Origin: Candidatus Poribacteria bacterium | GTDB lineage: Bacteria > Poribacteria > WGA-4E > WGA-3G | Assembly: GCA_022821495.1 (NCBI GenBank) | Contig: JAJEDN010000054.1 | Span: forward strand, 1-64,000 | Direction: 5' to 3' | Length of the DNA: 64,000 bases | In this document: positions 51,739 to 61,161 of the stretch, one piece after another | How positions within the stretch are numbered: position 1 is the first letter of the stretch | How the letters are laid out: the number at the start of each line of letters is the position of its first letter | The notes under the pieces: generated by a model | What the model saw: the letters and a program-made list of their open reading frames with translations, nothing else | What the model was told of the DNA's origin: nothing | Database searches by the model: none | Program-made: the position numbers and the translations under genes

Positions 51739-52554
51739 ATGAAACTGACAGAACATCAGGTCAATTTTTTCAATACGTTTGGCTATCTCGCAATATATGG
51801 TATGTTTTCACCAAGCGAGATGGAATGGATTACGGAAGAATTTGAAATCTCGATCCAAGAATTCGGGGGCGGTAAGAACCATGATGGAACCAGTCGAACC
51901 ATGTTCGGCGGTCCTATAGAGCATCGTCCACGACTCTGTACCTTGCTCGATGATGAACGCGTCAAGGGACTTATCGGTGGCGTGATCGGTGAAGACTTCA
52001 ACTACGCTGGCGGTGATGGAAATTATTACTCTGGCGATACAGGTTGGCATCCTGATGGAGGTTGGGGGCAACTCTTTGCCTGTAAAGTAACTTTCTACCT
52101 TGATGATCTGACGAAAGACACCGGATGTTTGCGGGTTATCCCCGGCAGCCAGAATCCCACACATTTTGTTAGAGCCCAAAAGATTGATCCAAATCAATCA
52201 GAGGCACTCTACGGCATCCCGTCAAAAGACTTTCCAACCAGCATCGCCTTGGAAACTTCACCTGGCGATATTGTGATTTTTAATCACGATACCTATCACG
52301 CAGCGTTTGGGGGCGGCACTCGACGGCGGATGTTCACCATGAATTGCACACGACACTGCACAACTAAACCAGATTTAGAGACCTTGCATCAATATCTGAG
52401 CGTCCATTCAGCAGGTGGGTATCAGATTGATACAGGCGCGGGGATGTTCTTCCCAACGATGGTTGATACCGCAAATGAAAGCAGGAGAATCCACCTCCAG
52501 CAATGTAGTGACATTCACGATGAATTATTCCCACAATATGCTCGGCGTTCTTAG
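51739..52554 (+). CDS. phytanoyl-CoA dioxygenase (PhyH) family protein
   Basis: The 271-residue protein has iron ligands His104 and Asp106 (TGWHPDGGW) and distal His187 (DTYHAAFGGGTRRR). KVTFYLDDLTKDTGCLRVIPGSQNP is a typical PhyH core, here split across two sheets. It is the fourth PhyH protein in the window and clearly different from its neighbour at 50746. Leader copy C precedes it. Confidence 0.9.
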   Translation: MKLTEHQVNFFNTFGYLAIYGMFSPSEMEWITEEFEISIQEFGGGKNHDGTSRTMFGGPIEHRPRLCTLLDDERVKGLIGGVIGEDFNYAGGDGNYYSGDTGWHPDGGWGQLFACKVTFYLDDLTKDTGCLRVIPGSQNPTHFVRAQKIDPNQSEALYGIPSKDFPTSIALETSPGDIVIFNHDTYHAAFGGGTRRRMFTMNCTRHCTTKPDLETLHQYLSVHSAGGYQIDTGAGMFFPTMVDTANESRRIHLQQCSDIHDELFPQYARRS

Positions 52555-52591
52555 CATTTATTGCACAGGACTTGCACAAAATCCTTTTGTT

Positions 52592-52644
52592 GGTGAGGTT
52601 TTGCGGCGTACTCGCCCAAATGCGACCTGCATTCCAACCTCACC
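52592..52644 (+). repeat. hairpin repeat with conserved internal sequence (copy 1)
   Basis: GGTGAGGTT (52592-52600) pairs perfectly with AACCTCACC (52636-52644). The 35-base interior TTGCGGCGTACTCGCCCAAA, then TGCGACCTGCATTCC, differs at only two positions from the copy at 58484-58535. The interior itself can form AATGC/GCATT. It lies 38 bases after the PhyH stop. Confidence 0.7.
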
Positions 52645-52786
52645 AGCAGCACCTAACGTGTAGGCGGTATAGAAAAATTACGTAAGTCGCAGGATTTTTG
52701 TTGCAATCTTTACTGTTTTATGGTATCCTATAGTAGAGTCTGAACTGTGAGTTGGCGTAATCCGCCTGCCCGCAAACCCACATTAG

Positions 52787-55246
52787 ATGAGAAGTATATC
52801 CATTGTTACACCCTCATTTGATAGGTACTTAGGATACATTAGGAAGGCTGTTATCTCAGCAGCATTCATCTACGGGATGAGCACGCTCTCTGCTGCCGAC
52901 ACACCACCGAAGGCACATACCCATTTACCTTCCAGTTCCATCGCAACGAGCGACGATGCCTTAGCGACCTTTTTTAATCCCTCAGGTCTCGGTACAGGAC
53001 GTAGTTTAAACTTATACTACCTGCGAACATATCAAAGTGATTGGGCAGGCGATGACGCTTTCTTCCTCGCTGTCCCTGGCGCGGGTTTCGGTATGGAATT
53101 TGTCACCGCCGATGCTGACACAGATTTCACACGCTACACACTCTCAGGTGGACGGCATCTGGGCAACTCGCTCTATTGGGGCACGAGTTACAGCTGGATG
53201 AATTCGGACGATAAAGGTTACGATGGATTCCGTTCCCTCTCCCTTGGCTTGATGTACCGACGACGTTACTTCTCAATCGGGGCGATCGCACGCGATCTCA
53301 ATCGTCCTAAACTACTTGGCGAAAAACTCGGACGCACCTACGACTTAGGATTAGCACTCCGTCCCGGAACATGGCGGACTACGCTCTCAATGGATGTGCA
53401 GAAAACACAAGGCATAGAGGATTTAAAATTCCGCTATGCTTTAGAGGTACGGCCTATCCGCGAACTGATGCTTCGCGGCACCTTAAATAGCGATTTGAGT
53501 TTCGATGTACGGTTCGGCATAAATATCGGAAACTGGGGATTCGGAACAGATAATGCCTTTGACAAAAACCGAGAGGCACAAACCGGGGTCGGCTATTTCC
53601 ATTTCTCCAATATCCGGAAAACGAAACCGGTCCCTCGCCGTCGTATGTTTCTCGATCTGCCGATGCGATCTCTTAAAGAGGTCCTCCCGATAGCAAAATG
53701 GGATGAAGATGTTGCGGGTGTCCTCATTCGTATCAATGGAAGTAGTTATGGGATGGCACAACTCCAAGAGATGTCAGATGCAATCTTGGATTTCAGGGAA
53801 TCCGGACGCGTCGTGCTCTGCTACCTCTCAAGTTGCTCCACCGGGGACTACATCGTCGCTACCACCTGCGACGGCATCTTGATTCACCCCTCCGCTGAAG
53901 TCCGATTGATCGGTTTGCGGACAGAACGTTCTTTTTACAAAGGCGCATTAGACCTCCTCGGCATCAGAGCGGATCTTGAACATATCGGCAAATACAAATC
54001 AGCATCCGAAGCATTTACAAGCCAAGAGATGTCTGAAGCACATCGCGAGATTCAGAATATCATTCTTGATGACCTCTACGAGCAACTTGTAGATGCAATC
54101 GCAGAAGGACGCGGATGGACACACGAAGACGTGAAAAAACGGATCAACGAGGGACCCTATACAGCACGGCAAGCACTTGCTACTGAACTCGTAGACCGAT
54201 CCGTCTATGAAGATGAACTACCGGATGTTGTAACCGAACTCACAAACGACTACACCGATTTGGTAACGTTAAGCGACTACGCAGAAAGCGGACTCGACAT
54301 ACAAGATTGGCAGGTACCACAGCCGAAGATCGCTATTATTGAGGCGAAAGGTTTGATGTTAACAGGCGATAGCTTCGTAGATCCATTTCTCGGCACACAA
54401 GTGATGGGTGCCGATACAATCACACGGATCGTTAGAGAGGTAAAAGATAACAATGACATCAAGGCAGTTGTGTTGCGGATTGACAGCGGTGGCGGACTCG
54501 TTACCGCAGCCGATACGATATGGCGTGAATTGGTGGGGCTTACACAGGTCAAACCGCTTGTCGTCTCAATGGGCGATGTTGCCGCATCAGGTGGGTATTA
54601 CATAGCAGCACCGGCAGATACCATCGTCGCCGAACCGGGAACGATTACCGGATCCATCGGCGTTATCAGCGGTAAGTATAGCTTCAAAGGACTCTATGAA
54701 AAACTCGGCATCAACAAAGAAATTCTCAAACGAGGCACACACGCCGATTTTTACTCAGACTACGGTGACTACCCACCGTCAGAAAAAGCAATCGTGCAGA
54801 AACAGATCGAGGAGATTTATGACGACTTTATCAAAAAAGTGGCACTCGGACGAACTGAGTTGACAGTGGAAGATGTGGATAGACTCGGACAAGGACGCAT
54901 CTGGTCAGGTAGGCAAGCACAGGAAAACGGACTTGTAGACCAATTAGGAGGTTTAAGTCTCGCGCTTGCAATCGCACGGGAACGCGCTGGACTCGGAGAA
55001 AAGTCATTTGAGATAGTCCAATTTCGAAAAAAAACGTGGCTGTCCCAAATATTCGGCACACTTCGGTTGCCATTTACAACTCGGCTCGAAAACAGCGATA
55101 CGGAGAATGTGGTAGCAAAAACCAAATCTCCGCTACAGTTTATTGCGCAGTATGACACATTGAACACGACCATGAGACTCCTAAATATAATTAGAAAACA
55201 GCGGTTTTTCCTCCTCATGCCTTATCATATAAGTTTAGCGAATTAA
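52787..55246 (+). CDS. sppA: SppA (signal peptide peptidase, protease IV) fused to an N-terminal barrel-like domain
   Basis: The 819-residue protein carries an SppA 67K-type tandem S49 core in residues about 300-770. Lys404 lies in IGKYKSASEAF, and Ser601 in DVAASGGYYIA, forming the expected Ser/Lys dyad; IDSGGG is also present. Residues about 45-275 instead look like an outer-membrane barrel (SDDALATFFNPSGLGTG, alternating aromatic strands), similar in style to PorV/UPF0164 proteins such as the one at 56056. Usual SppA proteins have about 600 residues. It degrades membrane-inserted signal peptides or other proteins; here it may be attached to the outer membrane. Confidence 0.85.
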   Translation: MRSISIVTPSFDRYLGYIRKAVISAAFIYGMSTLSAADTPPKAHTHLPSSSIATSDDALATFFNPSGLGTGRSLNLYYLRTYQSDWAGDDAFFLAVPGAGFGMEFVTADADTDFTRYTLSGGRHLGNSLYWGTSYSWMNSDDKGYDGFRSLSLGLMYRRRYFSIGAIARDLNRPKLLGEKLGRTYDLGLALRPGTWRTTLSMDVQKTQGIEDLKFRYALEVRPIRELMLRGTLNSDLSFDVRFGINIGNWGFGTDNAFDKNREAQTGVGYFHFSNIRKTKPVPRRRMFLDLPMRSLKEVLPIAKWDEDVAGVLIRINGSSYGMAQLQEMSDAILDFRESGRVVLCYLSSCSTGDYIVATTCDGILIHPSAEVRLIGLRTERSFYKGALDLLGIRADLEHIGKYKSASEAFTSQEMSEAHREIQNIILDDLYEQLVDAIAEGRGWTHEDVKKRINEGPYTARQALATELVDRSVYEDELPDVVTELTNDYTDLVTLSDYAESGLDIQDWQVPQPKIAIIEAKGLMLTGDSFVDPFLGTQVMGADTITRIVREVKDNNDIKAVVLRIDSGGGLVTAADTIWRELVGLTQVKPLVVSMGDVAASGGYYIAAPADTIVAEPGTITGSIGVISGKYSFKGLYEKLGINKEILKRGTHADFYSDYGDYPPSEKAIVQKQIEEIYDDFIKKVALGRTELTVEDVDRLGQGRIWSGRQAQENGLVDQLGGLSLALAIARERAGLGEKSFEIVQFRKKTWLSQIFGTLRLPFTTRLENSDTENVVAKTKSPLQFIAQYDTLNTTMRLLNIIRKQRFFLLMPYHISLAN

Positions 55247-55300
55247 AAATATAATATGGGCAACTAAGTCTTAAAAACTAATGTTGGAAAGGCGTTAAAA

Positions 55301-55963
55301 ATGTTGTTCGCCAAAAACCATTCAACACTGCGCCAAAAAATGGTCCAAAACCAAATTGCAGCGCGTGGTATTCGTAACCCGCGGGTGCTTGCTGTCATGC
55401 GAAAGGTAGAACGACATCTATTTGTAAAACCTCAATACCTCAGTGTAGCATATAAAGATGGAGCACTACCGATCGATTGCGACCAAACAATCTCACAACC
55501 GTATATCGTTGCCCTGATGACAGACTTGTTGGAACTCACACCGACTTCAAAAGTACTTGAGATTGGCACAGGGTGCGGCTATCAGACGGCAATTCTCGCA
55601 GAGTTGGCAAAAGAAGTTTATTCTATTGAGATCATACCCTTGCTTGCTAAAAATGCGAAAGCACGGTTGGACGGACTCAACTACCAAAACGTCCACCTGA
55701 AAAAAGGGAATGGTCATTATGGCTGGCAAGAATACGCACCGTACGATGCAGTGCTCGTCGCAGCGGCACCTAAAGATATACCAAAACAACTCATTGAGCA
55801 ACTTGCCATGGGCGGTAGGATGGTGATACCGGTCGGTGGTTCCGAACAGAAACTCCTTTTAATCCAAAAAGGGCTTCAAAAGGTGGAGAACGCAATCCCG
55901 CCCCTCGAAACGACTGAAGTCATCCCTGTTCGCTTTGTACCTATGACAGGCAGGACAAAGTGA
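55301..55963 (+). CDS. pcm: protein-L-isoaspartate O-methyltransferase
   Basis: The 220-residue protein has all family marks: MVQNQIAARGIRNPRVL near the N-terminus, the SAM-binding motif EIGTGCGYQTAIL at about residues 85-97, and GGRMVIPVG near 178. It methylates L-isoaspartyl residues in damaged proteins to start their repair. It follows SppA by 54 bases and overlaps the next frame at 55960, so it is probably in an operon concerned with protein quality control. Confidence 0.95.
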   Translation: MLFAKNHSTLRQKMVQNQIAARGIRNPRVLAVMRKVERHLFVKPQYLSVAYKDGALPIDCDQTISQPYIVALMTDLLELTPTSKVLEIGTGCGYQTAILAELAKEVYSIEIIPLLAKNAKARLDGLNYQNVHLKKGNGHYGWQEYAPYDAVLVAAAPKDIPKQLIEQLAMGGRMVIPVGGSEQKLLLIQKGLQKVENAIPPLETTEVIPVRFVPMTGRTK

Positions 55964-56055
55964 ATCTACCATCAAAATCTTACCACCGATCACAATCCTG
56001 CGGGTGTCGGTTCGGAAAAATCAACTGCTTGATCCGCTATAAAGGAAATAATAAC

Positions 56056-57018
56056 TTGAAACATATATTTCAACTCATTCTATCTATCACTCTATTTTTT
56101 CCAGTTGTTACTTTCGCTGCATTTAACGACATCGGTGTTGGCGCGATACCTCTCGGTTTAGGTGGAGCATTCGTTGCACTCGCCGATGATAGCAACGCAG
56201 CGAATTACAATGCCGCAGGTTTAGGCTATATCGACGCTATCCACCTCGGTGGAACACACGCACAGCGTTTTAATGGACTCATTACTTATAACGCTATCAG
56301 CGGCATTATCCCTGTCGGGAAAATAGGTGCGATCGGAGCGAGTCTCGGTATCCTGGCAGAAGATTCTGAAATTTATCGGGAACAGATAGTACGTATCTCT
56401 TACGGCAACGCACTTTTCAAACAATTCGCGATTGGTGCAAATCTGAAACTTTTCGGAACCTCTTTTGATGAAGCGAACGAATTCGTCGCCGAGAACCCGT
56501 ATTTTGCTCAAACATCCAGCTCAGCCGTCTCTTTTGATCTGGGGGTGATTGCAAAACCATTCAAAAGCCTTAGCCTCGGTGCGTCCGCAGAGAATTTACT
56601 GCCTGCAGATATGAGTATCTCCAATACCCCCATTGACGACACACCTATAGCACCGGTACCAATGAACATTCGCGTAGGCTTGGCATACAGACTTGAATCT
56701 ATCGCAGAGATGAGCACACAAGGTGCGGCAGTCAGCAATTTATTGAAAGGTAGTTTAGGGACGCTCGAGATTGCATCTCGTAATGATGCCACTTATATCC
56801 GCACAGGCATAGAAATCTGGTTGAATAAATCCATTGCTCTCCGTGGTGGTTACGGGATAAAAAATGGCAGCGATTCCGCCACAACGCTAAGTTTTGGTGG
56901 AAGTGCTAAGCTCCCAATCAGTAGCACCTCTCTCCAACTTGATTACGGATTTCAGCTGCTAAGTGGGGACTTTCAAGACAATATAACACAACGGTTTTCC
57001 GTCAATCTACTACTCTAA
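56056..57018 (+). CDS. PorV/PorQ-like outer-membrane protein (UPF0164-type)
   Basis: From TTG 56056 (AAAGGAAA upstream) the product has 320 residues with a signal peptide (KHIFQLILSITLFFPVVTFA). The mature start FNDIGVGAIPLGLGGAFVAL, with ADDSNAANYNAAGLG, is characteristic of PorV/PorQ and UPF0164 outer-membrane barrels. PorV is a type IX secretion shuttle that receives cargo C-terminal domains. The in-frame codons back to 55960 overlap pcm and lack a signal peptide. The next gene encodes a FlgD-like-domain protein, consistent with T9SS cargo. Confidence 0.8.
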   Translation: MKHIFQLILSITLFFPVVTFAAFNDIGVGAIPLGLGGAFVALADDSNAANYNAAGLGYIDAIHLGGTHAQRFNGLITYNAISGIIPVGKIGAIGASLGILAEDSEIYREQIVRISYGNALFKQFAIGANLKLFGTSFDEANEFVAENPYFAQTSSSAVSFDLGVIAKPFKSLSLGASAENLLPADMSISNTPIDDTPIAPVPMNIRVGLAYRLESIAEMSTQGAAVSNLLKGSLGTLEIASRNDATYIRTGIEIWLNKSIALRGGYGIKNGSDSATTLSFGGSAKLPISSTSLQLDYGFQLLSGDFQDNITQRFSVNLLL

Positions 57019-57033
57019 AGAAAGATTTTTGAA

Positions 57034-58431
57034 ATGAAAAACACAGCGATTATTTTCCTACTTATCGTTAATCTATTGATCGCCATAAACGGTTATACTG
57101 CGGTTACTTCTGTCGGTGAGATAAATGTCGTTGGCCAAACAAAAGGTATTGTGCCTGCCAGTTCAACGGTGCCTTTGATTGTAACGCTTATAATAGACAG
57201 ATCACTTGCAGAACCGGGGGAAGAAATTAAGGTTATTGAAATCGCAATGCCACCTGGATTCCTGACACAATCGTCCTACTTCAAAGGCATCTTGCGGGAC
57301 CGGAACCCAATCGTAGCGCGAGCTGTCGTCTCGGGTGGAAATACCCTGCGCGTTGAACTCGCAGATGTCATCAACGATTTCCAAAATTCAATCTATGAAA
57401 TTACCTTTGACTGCCAGACACCGAACACTCTTACATTAGAGGCAGTCTTCAGGGTGCGCTTGCGCAATCTTGATGACGCGCCTATCGGTGAATTTATCCG
57501 ACCCGGACAAGCAGACGGGAAACTCAACAACGACGACTTTACATTACAGGTAATTCCCAATGTGCCGCCTGACCCAGTTATAGGTTTTACGGCTGAAGCC
57601 GACACAACCGGCGAAAATGATGTGACGCTCCGTTGGGAAAAATCAGATGACCCGGATGTCAACGGTTACCTCATCTACAGAGACAAGGAAGATCCTATTG
57701 ATGTCAAAGACCGTTCCTCAACCACGTTCCGTGAAGTGAACGTTCTCCCGGGCGATCATACGTATCAGATCACAGCTTATAAAATACCTTCCTTGCAATC
57801 GGAACGTTCCGCGATACAGTTTGTGACCGTATCAGAGGATGAAGCCGCGCCCGAACCACCAACGATGCTCAGCATTACCACCTCAAACGACGGCGTGGAA
57901 ATTACGTGGAAACCGAGTGCCAGTCGTGATGTGATAACGTATCAAGTTCAGTTCAGGGCATCAGGAACGGGTGAACTCCAACCGCTTCCTAATGGTGAAA
58001 TAGAGGCAAAACCAGAAGACGAACGTACAGGATATACGTTTATTGATACCCAAACATTGCCTATAGGCAGTTTTACTTATGCGGTCATCGCAATTGATGA
58101 AGCAGATAATAAATCCGCACCACTACAGAAAAAACTGCGCATCTTTGATAAACCGTATCCAAATCCATTCACGCCACTCTCTTTAGACCAAGATTTCAAT
58201 CAGGTCGTATTCCCCGCGCGTTCAATTGAGGATGCTTCAGGTGAATTCACAGTACTCATCTACGACATTGATGGAATGCTTGTTAAAACCTTAACAGCAC
58301 TGCCCGGTGAGACAGAATTGACATGGGATGGTCGTGATGAAGCAGGAGAAATTATGGAAAGCGGCGTTTATATTTACCAACTTCAGGTAGGAGAAAATTT
58401 TAAAACAGGGACGCTAATCCTCGCCAAATAA
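57034..58431 (+). CDS. secreted protein with fibronectin type III and FlgD-like C-terminal domain
   Basis: The 465-residue protein has a signal peptide (residues 1-21), an N-terminal beta-rich domain (residues 25-170), two fibronectin type III-like domains (about 180-275 and 285-370: VTLRWEKSDDPDVNGYLIYR, VEITWKPSASRDVITYQVQ) and a C-terminal domain KPYPNPFTPLSLDQ ... WDGRDEAGEIMESGVYIYQL of the FlgD type. It starts 15 bases after the PorV-like gene, with AAAGAAAG as site. Probable T9SS-like surface or secreted protein. Confidence 0.85.
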   Translation: MKNTAIIFLLIVNLLIAINGYTAVTSVGEINVVGQTKGIVPASSTVPLIVTLIIDRSLAEPGEEIKVIEIAMPPGFLTQSSYFKGILRDRNPIVARAVVSGGNTLRVELADVINDFQNSIYEITFDCQTPNTLTLEAVFRVRLRNLDDAPIGEFIRPGQADGKLNNDDFTLQVIPNVPPDPVIGFTAEADTTGENDVTLRWEKSDDPDVNGYLIYRDKEDPIDVKDRSSTTFREVNVLPGDHTYQITAYKIPSLQSERSAIQFVTVSEDEAAPEPPTMLSITTSNDGVEITWKPSASRDVITYQVQFRASGTGELQPLPNGEIEAKPEDERTGYTFIDTQTLPIGSFTYAVIAIDEADNKSAPLQKKLRIFDKPYPNPFTPLSLDQDFNQVVFPARSIEDASGEFTVLIYDIDGMLVKTLTALPGETELTWDGRDEAGEIMESGVYIYQLQVGENFKTGTLILAK

Positions 58432-58442
58432 CACGGTTTAGT

Positions 58443-58590
58443 TTCCATTTTTCCGCAGCATTTTGCCCACCCAGACTCAGTAGGCGCGGTTTTGCGGCGT
58501 ACCCGTCCAAATGCGACCTGCATTCCTAACCGCACTGGATCGTTAAGCGAAAACATGGAACCCAATAATTTCTTGAAACTAAATACCCTT
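58443..58590 (+). repeat. dispersed repeat containing hairpin copy 2
   Basis: 58484-58535 is the second copy of the hairpin repeat: GCGCGGTT pairs with AACCGCAC at all but one position, enclosing TTGCGGCGTACCCGTCCAAA, then TGCGACCTGCATTCCT. The flanks (TCCATTTTTC, GTAGG before; GGATC-TTAA, AACCCAATAATTTCTT after) match 35266-35386. The region lies between two secreted-protein genes, and the rest of the gap up to 58779 holds a promoter. Confidence 0.65.
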
Positions 58591-58608
58591 TGCTAACTCA
58601 AAAAACTG

Positions 58609-58638
58609 TTGACTTAATTCTCAATTCAAGGTTATATT
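58609..58638 (+). promoter_or_regulatory. sigma70-type promoter
   Basis: TTGACT and TATATT are separated by 18 bases, 140 bases before the ATG at 58779. A long untranslated leader would follow. Confidence 0.5.
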
Positions 58639-58778
58639 ATACCTTTAATTACTTATGACAAATTTTTGGCTTGTTAAGCCGCATTAAATTTTTATAACAG
58701 CAAGTTTTTAGTAATCTACAAACTACATCAAAAAATACCTGCTGTTAATCCAACATCAAAAAAGGAGATACAATAACA

Positions 58779-59822
58779 ATGAACAAATTTGAGTCACGCC
58801 CATCATGGGGGATAACCCTACTCGCAATCACCGGTATCTTAGCAATTGTGCTACCGGCATCAGGAAATTGGAATATCCTACAAGAACGCGACCCTGAGGT
58901 TAGGGATTACATGTCCATCATTTTTACGAGCGAACAAAACGGATGGACAGTCGGTGTTTCGCCGTTTAACTTAGACTATCCCGGCTTTATCGGATATACG
59001 ACAGATGGCGGAGCAACATGGAGTAGAGCAGAGATTGATATTAAAGACCAACTCAACAGTCTCTATTTTTTAGACGACAAACACGGCTGGGCAATTGGCG
59101 AAAATGGTATGATTGCTGCCACTACCAACGGCAGAGATTGGGAACTTCAAACAAGTAAAGTCGGCAATGGACTTAATGGCATCTACTTCACCAATAAGGA
59201 TGTAGGGTTTGCAGTTGGCGCAAACGATACCATTCTCTCAACGACAACCGGTGGACGTTCTTGGAAAATTCTTCAAGGTGGGCAACTCGGCGCCGTTGGT
59301 GATGATGAAGCAACGATGTACAGTGCCATTCAGTTTATCAACGAATCCACAGGTTGGGTCGCGGGTGTCCACGTCGTCCCACAAGTGAGTCAAAATAGCG
59401 TGATCCAGAAGACAACAGATGGCGGACAGAGTTGGGAGGCACAAGAAACTGGCGCGGAAGATGTGCTTAAAGATATCTTTTTCTTAGATGAGAAGCACGG
59501 TTGGGCGGTCGGTGAGAACGGTCTTATCCTTCATACCAGTAACGGTGGTGGAAAATGGGCAATACAGATGAGCAACACCGAAGAAACACTGAGAAGCATC
59601 CAATTCGCTGATCAATATATGGGCTGGGCGGTCGGCGGAGAACTCGGTGTCGGTGTGATTGTACATACCAATAACGGTGGTAAGGATTGGGAAGTCCAGG
59701 ACTTGGGTGATCTCAAGGCAGGTATGTTAGAGGTTGGGAAGATCCGATTGAATAGCGTCTTTATTTTAGGCAAACAGGTCTGGTTAACAGGCGGAAATGG
59801 TGTAATATTGCAAGGGAAGTAA
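58779..59822 (+). CDS. secreted YCF48/sialidase-like beta-propeller protein
   Basis: The 347-residue protein has a signal peptide (about residues 1-29, ending PASG). It is built of repeats with GWAIGENGMIAAT or GWAVGENGLILHT and T-DGG-x-SW motifs, about six blades, as in YCF48/HCF136 and BNR proteins. GGAGAT precedes the ATG. Relatives help assemble other proteins, but a role here is unknown. The propeller resembles that of the sigma fusion at 28350 in its Asp-box pattern. Confidence 0.8.
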   Translation: MNKFESRPSWGITLLAITGILAIVLPASGNWNILQERDPEVRDYMSIIFTSEQNGWTVGVSPFNLDYPGFIGYTTDGGATWSRAEIDIKDQLNSLYFLDDKHGWAIGENGMIAATTNGRDWELQTSKVGNGLNGIYFTNKDVGFAVGANDTILSTTTGGRSWKILQGGQLGAVGDDEATMYSAIQFINESTGWVAGVHVVPQVSQNSVIQKTTDGGQSWEAQETGAEDVLKDIFFLDEKHGWAVGENGLILHTSNGGGKWAIQMSNTEETLRSIQFADQYMGWAVGGELGVGVIVHTNNGGKDWEVQDLGDLKAGMLEVGKIRLNSVFILGKQVWLTGGNGVILQGK

Positions 59823-59828
59823 ACAACG

Positions 59829-59874
59829 CGTAGCGGAAGCACACCTGACCGAACCACAAGGTAATTTAAAAAAT
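59829..59874 (+). promoter_or_regulatory. recurring leader (copy D)
   Basis: CGTAGCGGAAGCACACCTGA, then CCGAACCACAAGGTAATTTA, lies before the aminotransferase gene. A second ribosome-binding site, GTGGAGGT, follows and probably drives the TTG start. Confidence 0.5.
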
Positions 59875-59889
59875 AGTGGAGGTATAATT

Positions 59890-61062
59890 TTGGAAACATC
59901 CACATTCGCAACGCGGATGAGTCGATTGGGAACAGAGTCCGCATTTGAGGTACTTGCCAAAGCCAAACAACTTGAGGCGCAAGGCAAGGACATCATCCAC
60001 TTAGAGATCGGACAACCGGATTTCCCAACACCGATTAATATTATTGAAGCAGCTTACAAAGCCATGAAGGAAGGACATACCGGGTATTGTCCATCCGCAG
60101 GTGTACCAGCGTTTCGAGAAGTCGTCGCGCAGCATATAACGGACACACGGGGTATTACAATACACCCTGACGAGGTCACGGTAACCCCCGGTGCAAAGCC
60201 GATCATCTTCTTCACCATCCTCGCTTTAATAGATGATGGTGATGAGGTGATTTATCCTGAACCGGGTTTTCCTGTTTATGAATCCGTTATTGACTTCATC
60301 GGTGGAAAAGCGATACCGCTGCCACTTCGTGAGGAGGTTGATTTCCGGTTCCGACTCGAAGACCTCGCGGACGCAATCTCCGATCGGACGAAACTCCTAA
60401 TTCTCAACTCACCGCAGAATCCAACAGGCGGCACACTCACCTCTGAAGACCTTGATGCTATTGCTGAACTCGCCCAGAAACACAATTTTTATGTCTTGAC
60501 AGATGAAGTTTACTCTCGAATCCTCTATGAGGGCAAACACCACAGCGTCCTCAGCCTCCCCGGTATGAAGGAACGGACAATTCTAATCGAAGGACACTCT
60601 AAAACCTACGCAATGACAGGATGGCGATTGGGGTACGGTATCGCTCCCCAACCAATTGCTGATAAAATTACGCAGTTAACTATTAACTCAAACTCCTGCA
60701 CTGCTACCTTCACACAACTCGCAGGGATAGAAGCCCTTGCAGGTCCGCAAATTTTTGTGACGGAAATGGTCGCAGAATTTCAGAAGCGGCGTGATGCAAT
60801 TGTAGATGGATTGAATGCAATTGACGGGATCAGTTGTATAAAGCCCCTGGGTTCATTTTATGTGTTTCCGAATGTAACACAATTGCCCCTCTCATGTGAA
60901 GATCTTGCCGATTACATCATGGAAGTGGCAGAGGTCGCACTTTTACCGGGAACCGCCTTCGGTAAGTACGGTGATGGTTACCTACGGCTTTCATACGCTA
61001 ATTCGTTGGAAAATATCCAAGAGGCATTAGGCAGAATTGAAACTGCTATTTCAAAATTGTAG
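59890..61062 (+). CDS. PLP-dependent class I aminotransferase (aspartate aminotransferase-like)
   Basis: The 390-residue protein has PLP-binding Lys238 in EGHSKTYAMTGWR, Asn177 and Asp205 around PLP (SPQNPTGG, LTDEVYSR), and the standard fold-type I N-terminus (LEIGQPDFPTP). The closest well-known enzymes are aspartate and related aminotransferases, though substrate choice is not secure. TTG 59890 is selected because GTGGAGGT lies 6 bases upstream. It lies just before homoserine kinase, so a link to the aspartate-family pathway is plausible. Confidence 0.9.
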   Translation: METSTFATRMSRLGTESAFEVLAKAKQLEAQGKDIIHLEIGQPDFPTPINIIEAAYKAMKEGHTGYCPSAGVPAFREVVAQHITDTRGITIHPDEVTVTPGAKPIIFFTILALIDDGDEVIYPEPGFPVYESVIDFIGGKAIPLPLREEVDFRFRLEDLADAISDRTKLLILNSPQNPTGGTLTSEDLDAIAELAQKHNFYVLTDEVYSRILYEGKHHSVLSLPGMKERTILIEGHSKTYAMTGWRLGYGIAPQPIADKITQLTINSNSCTATFTQLAGIEALAGPQIFVTEMVAEFQKRRDAIVDGLNAIDGISCIKPLGSFYVFPNVTQLPLSCEDLADYIMEVAEVALLPGTAFGKYGDGYLRLSYANSLENIQEALGRIETAISKL

Positions 61063-61161
61063 CACTCTTCAGAGTTAGCAGTCATCAGCAGTTGTTAGTA
61101 AGGATATCCGCCTCTGTGACCTATAATTGAACACTGACAACTCATCACGGGAATTTCTTGT

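Noticed and set aside
52592-52644. Integron attC site
   Set aside because: The inverted repeat lacks the R/L box spacing and GTTRRRY core, and no integrase or cassette array is nearby.
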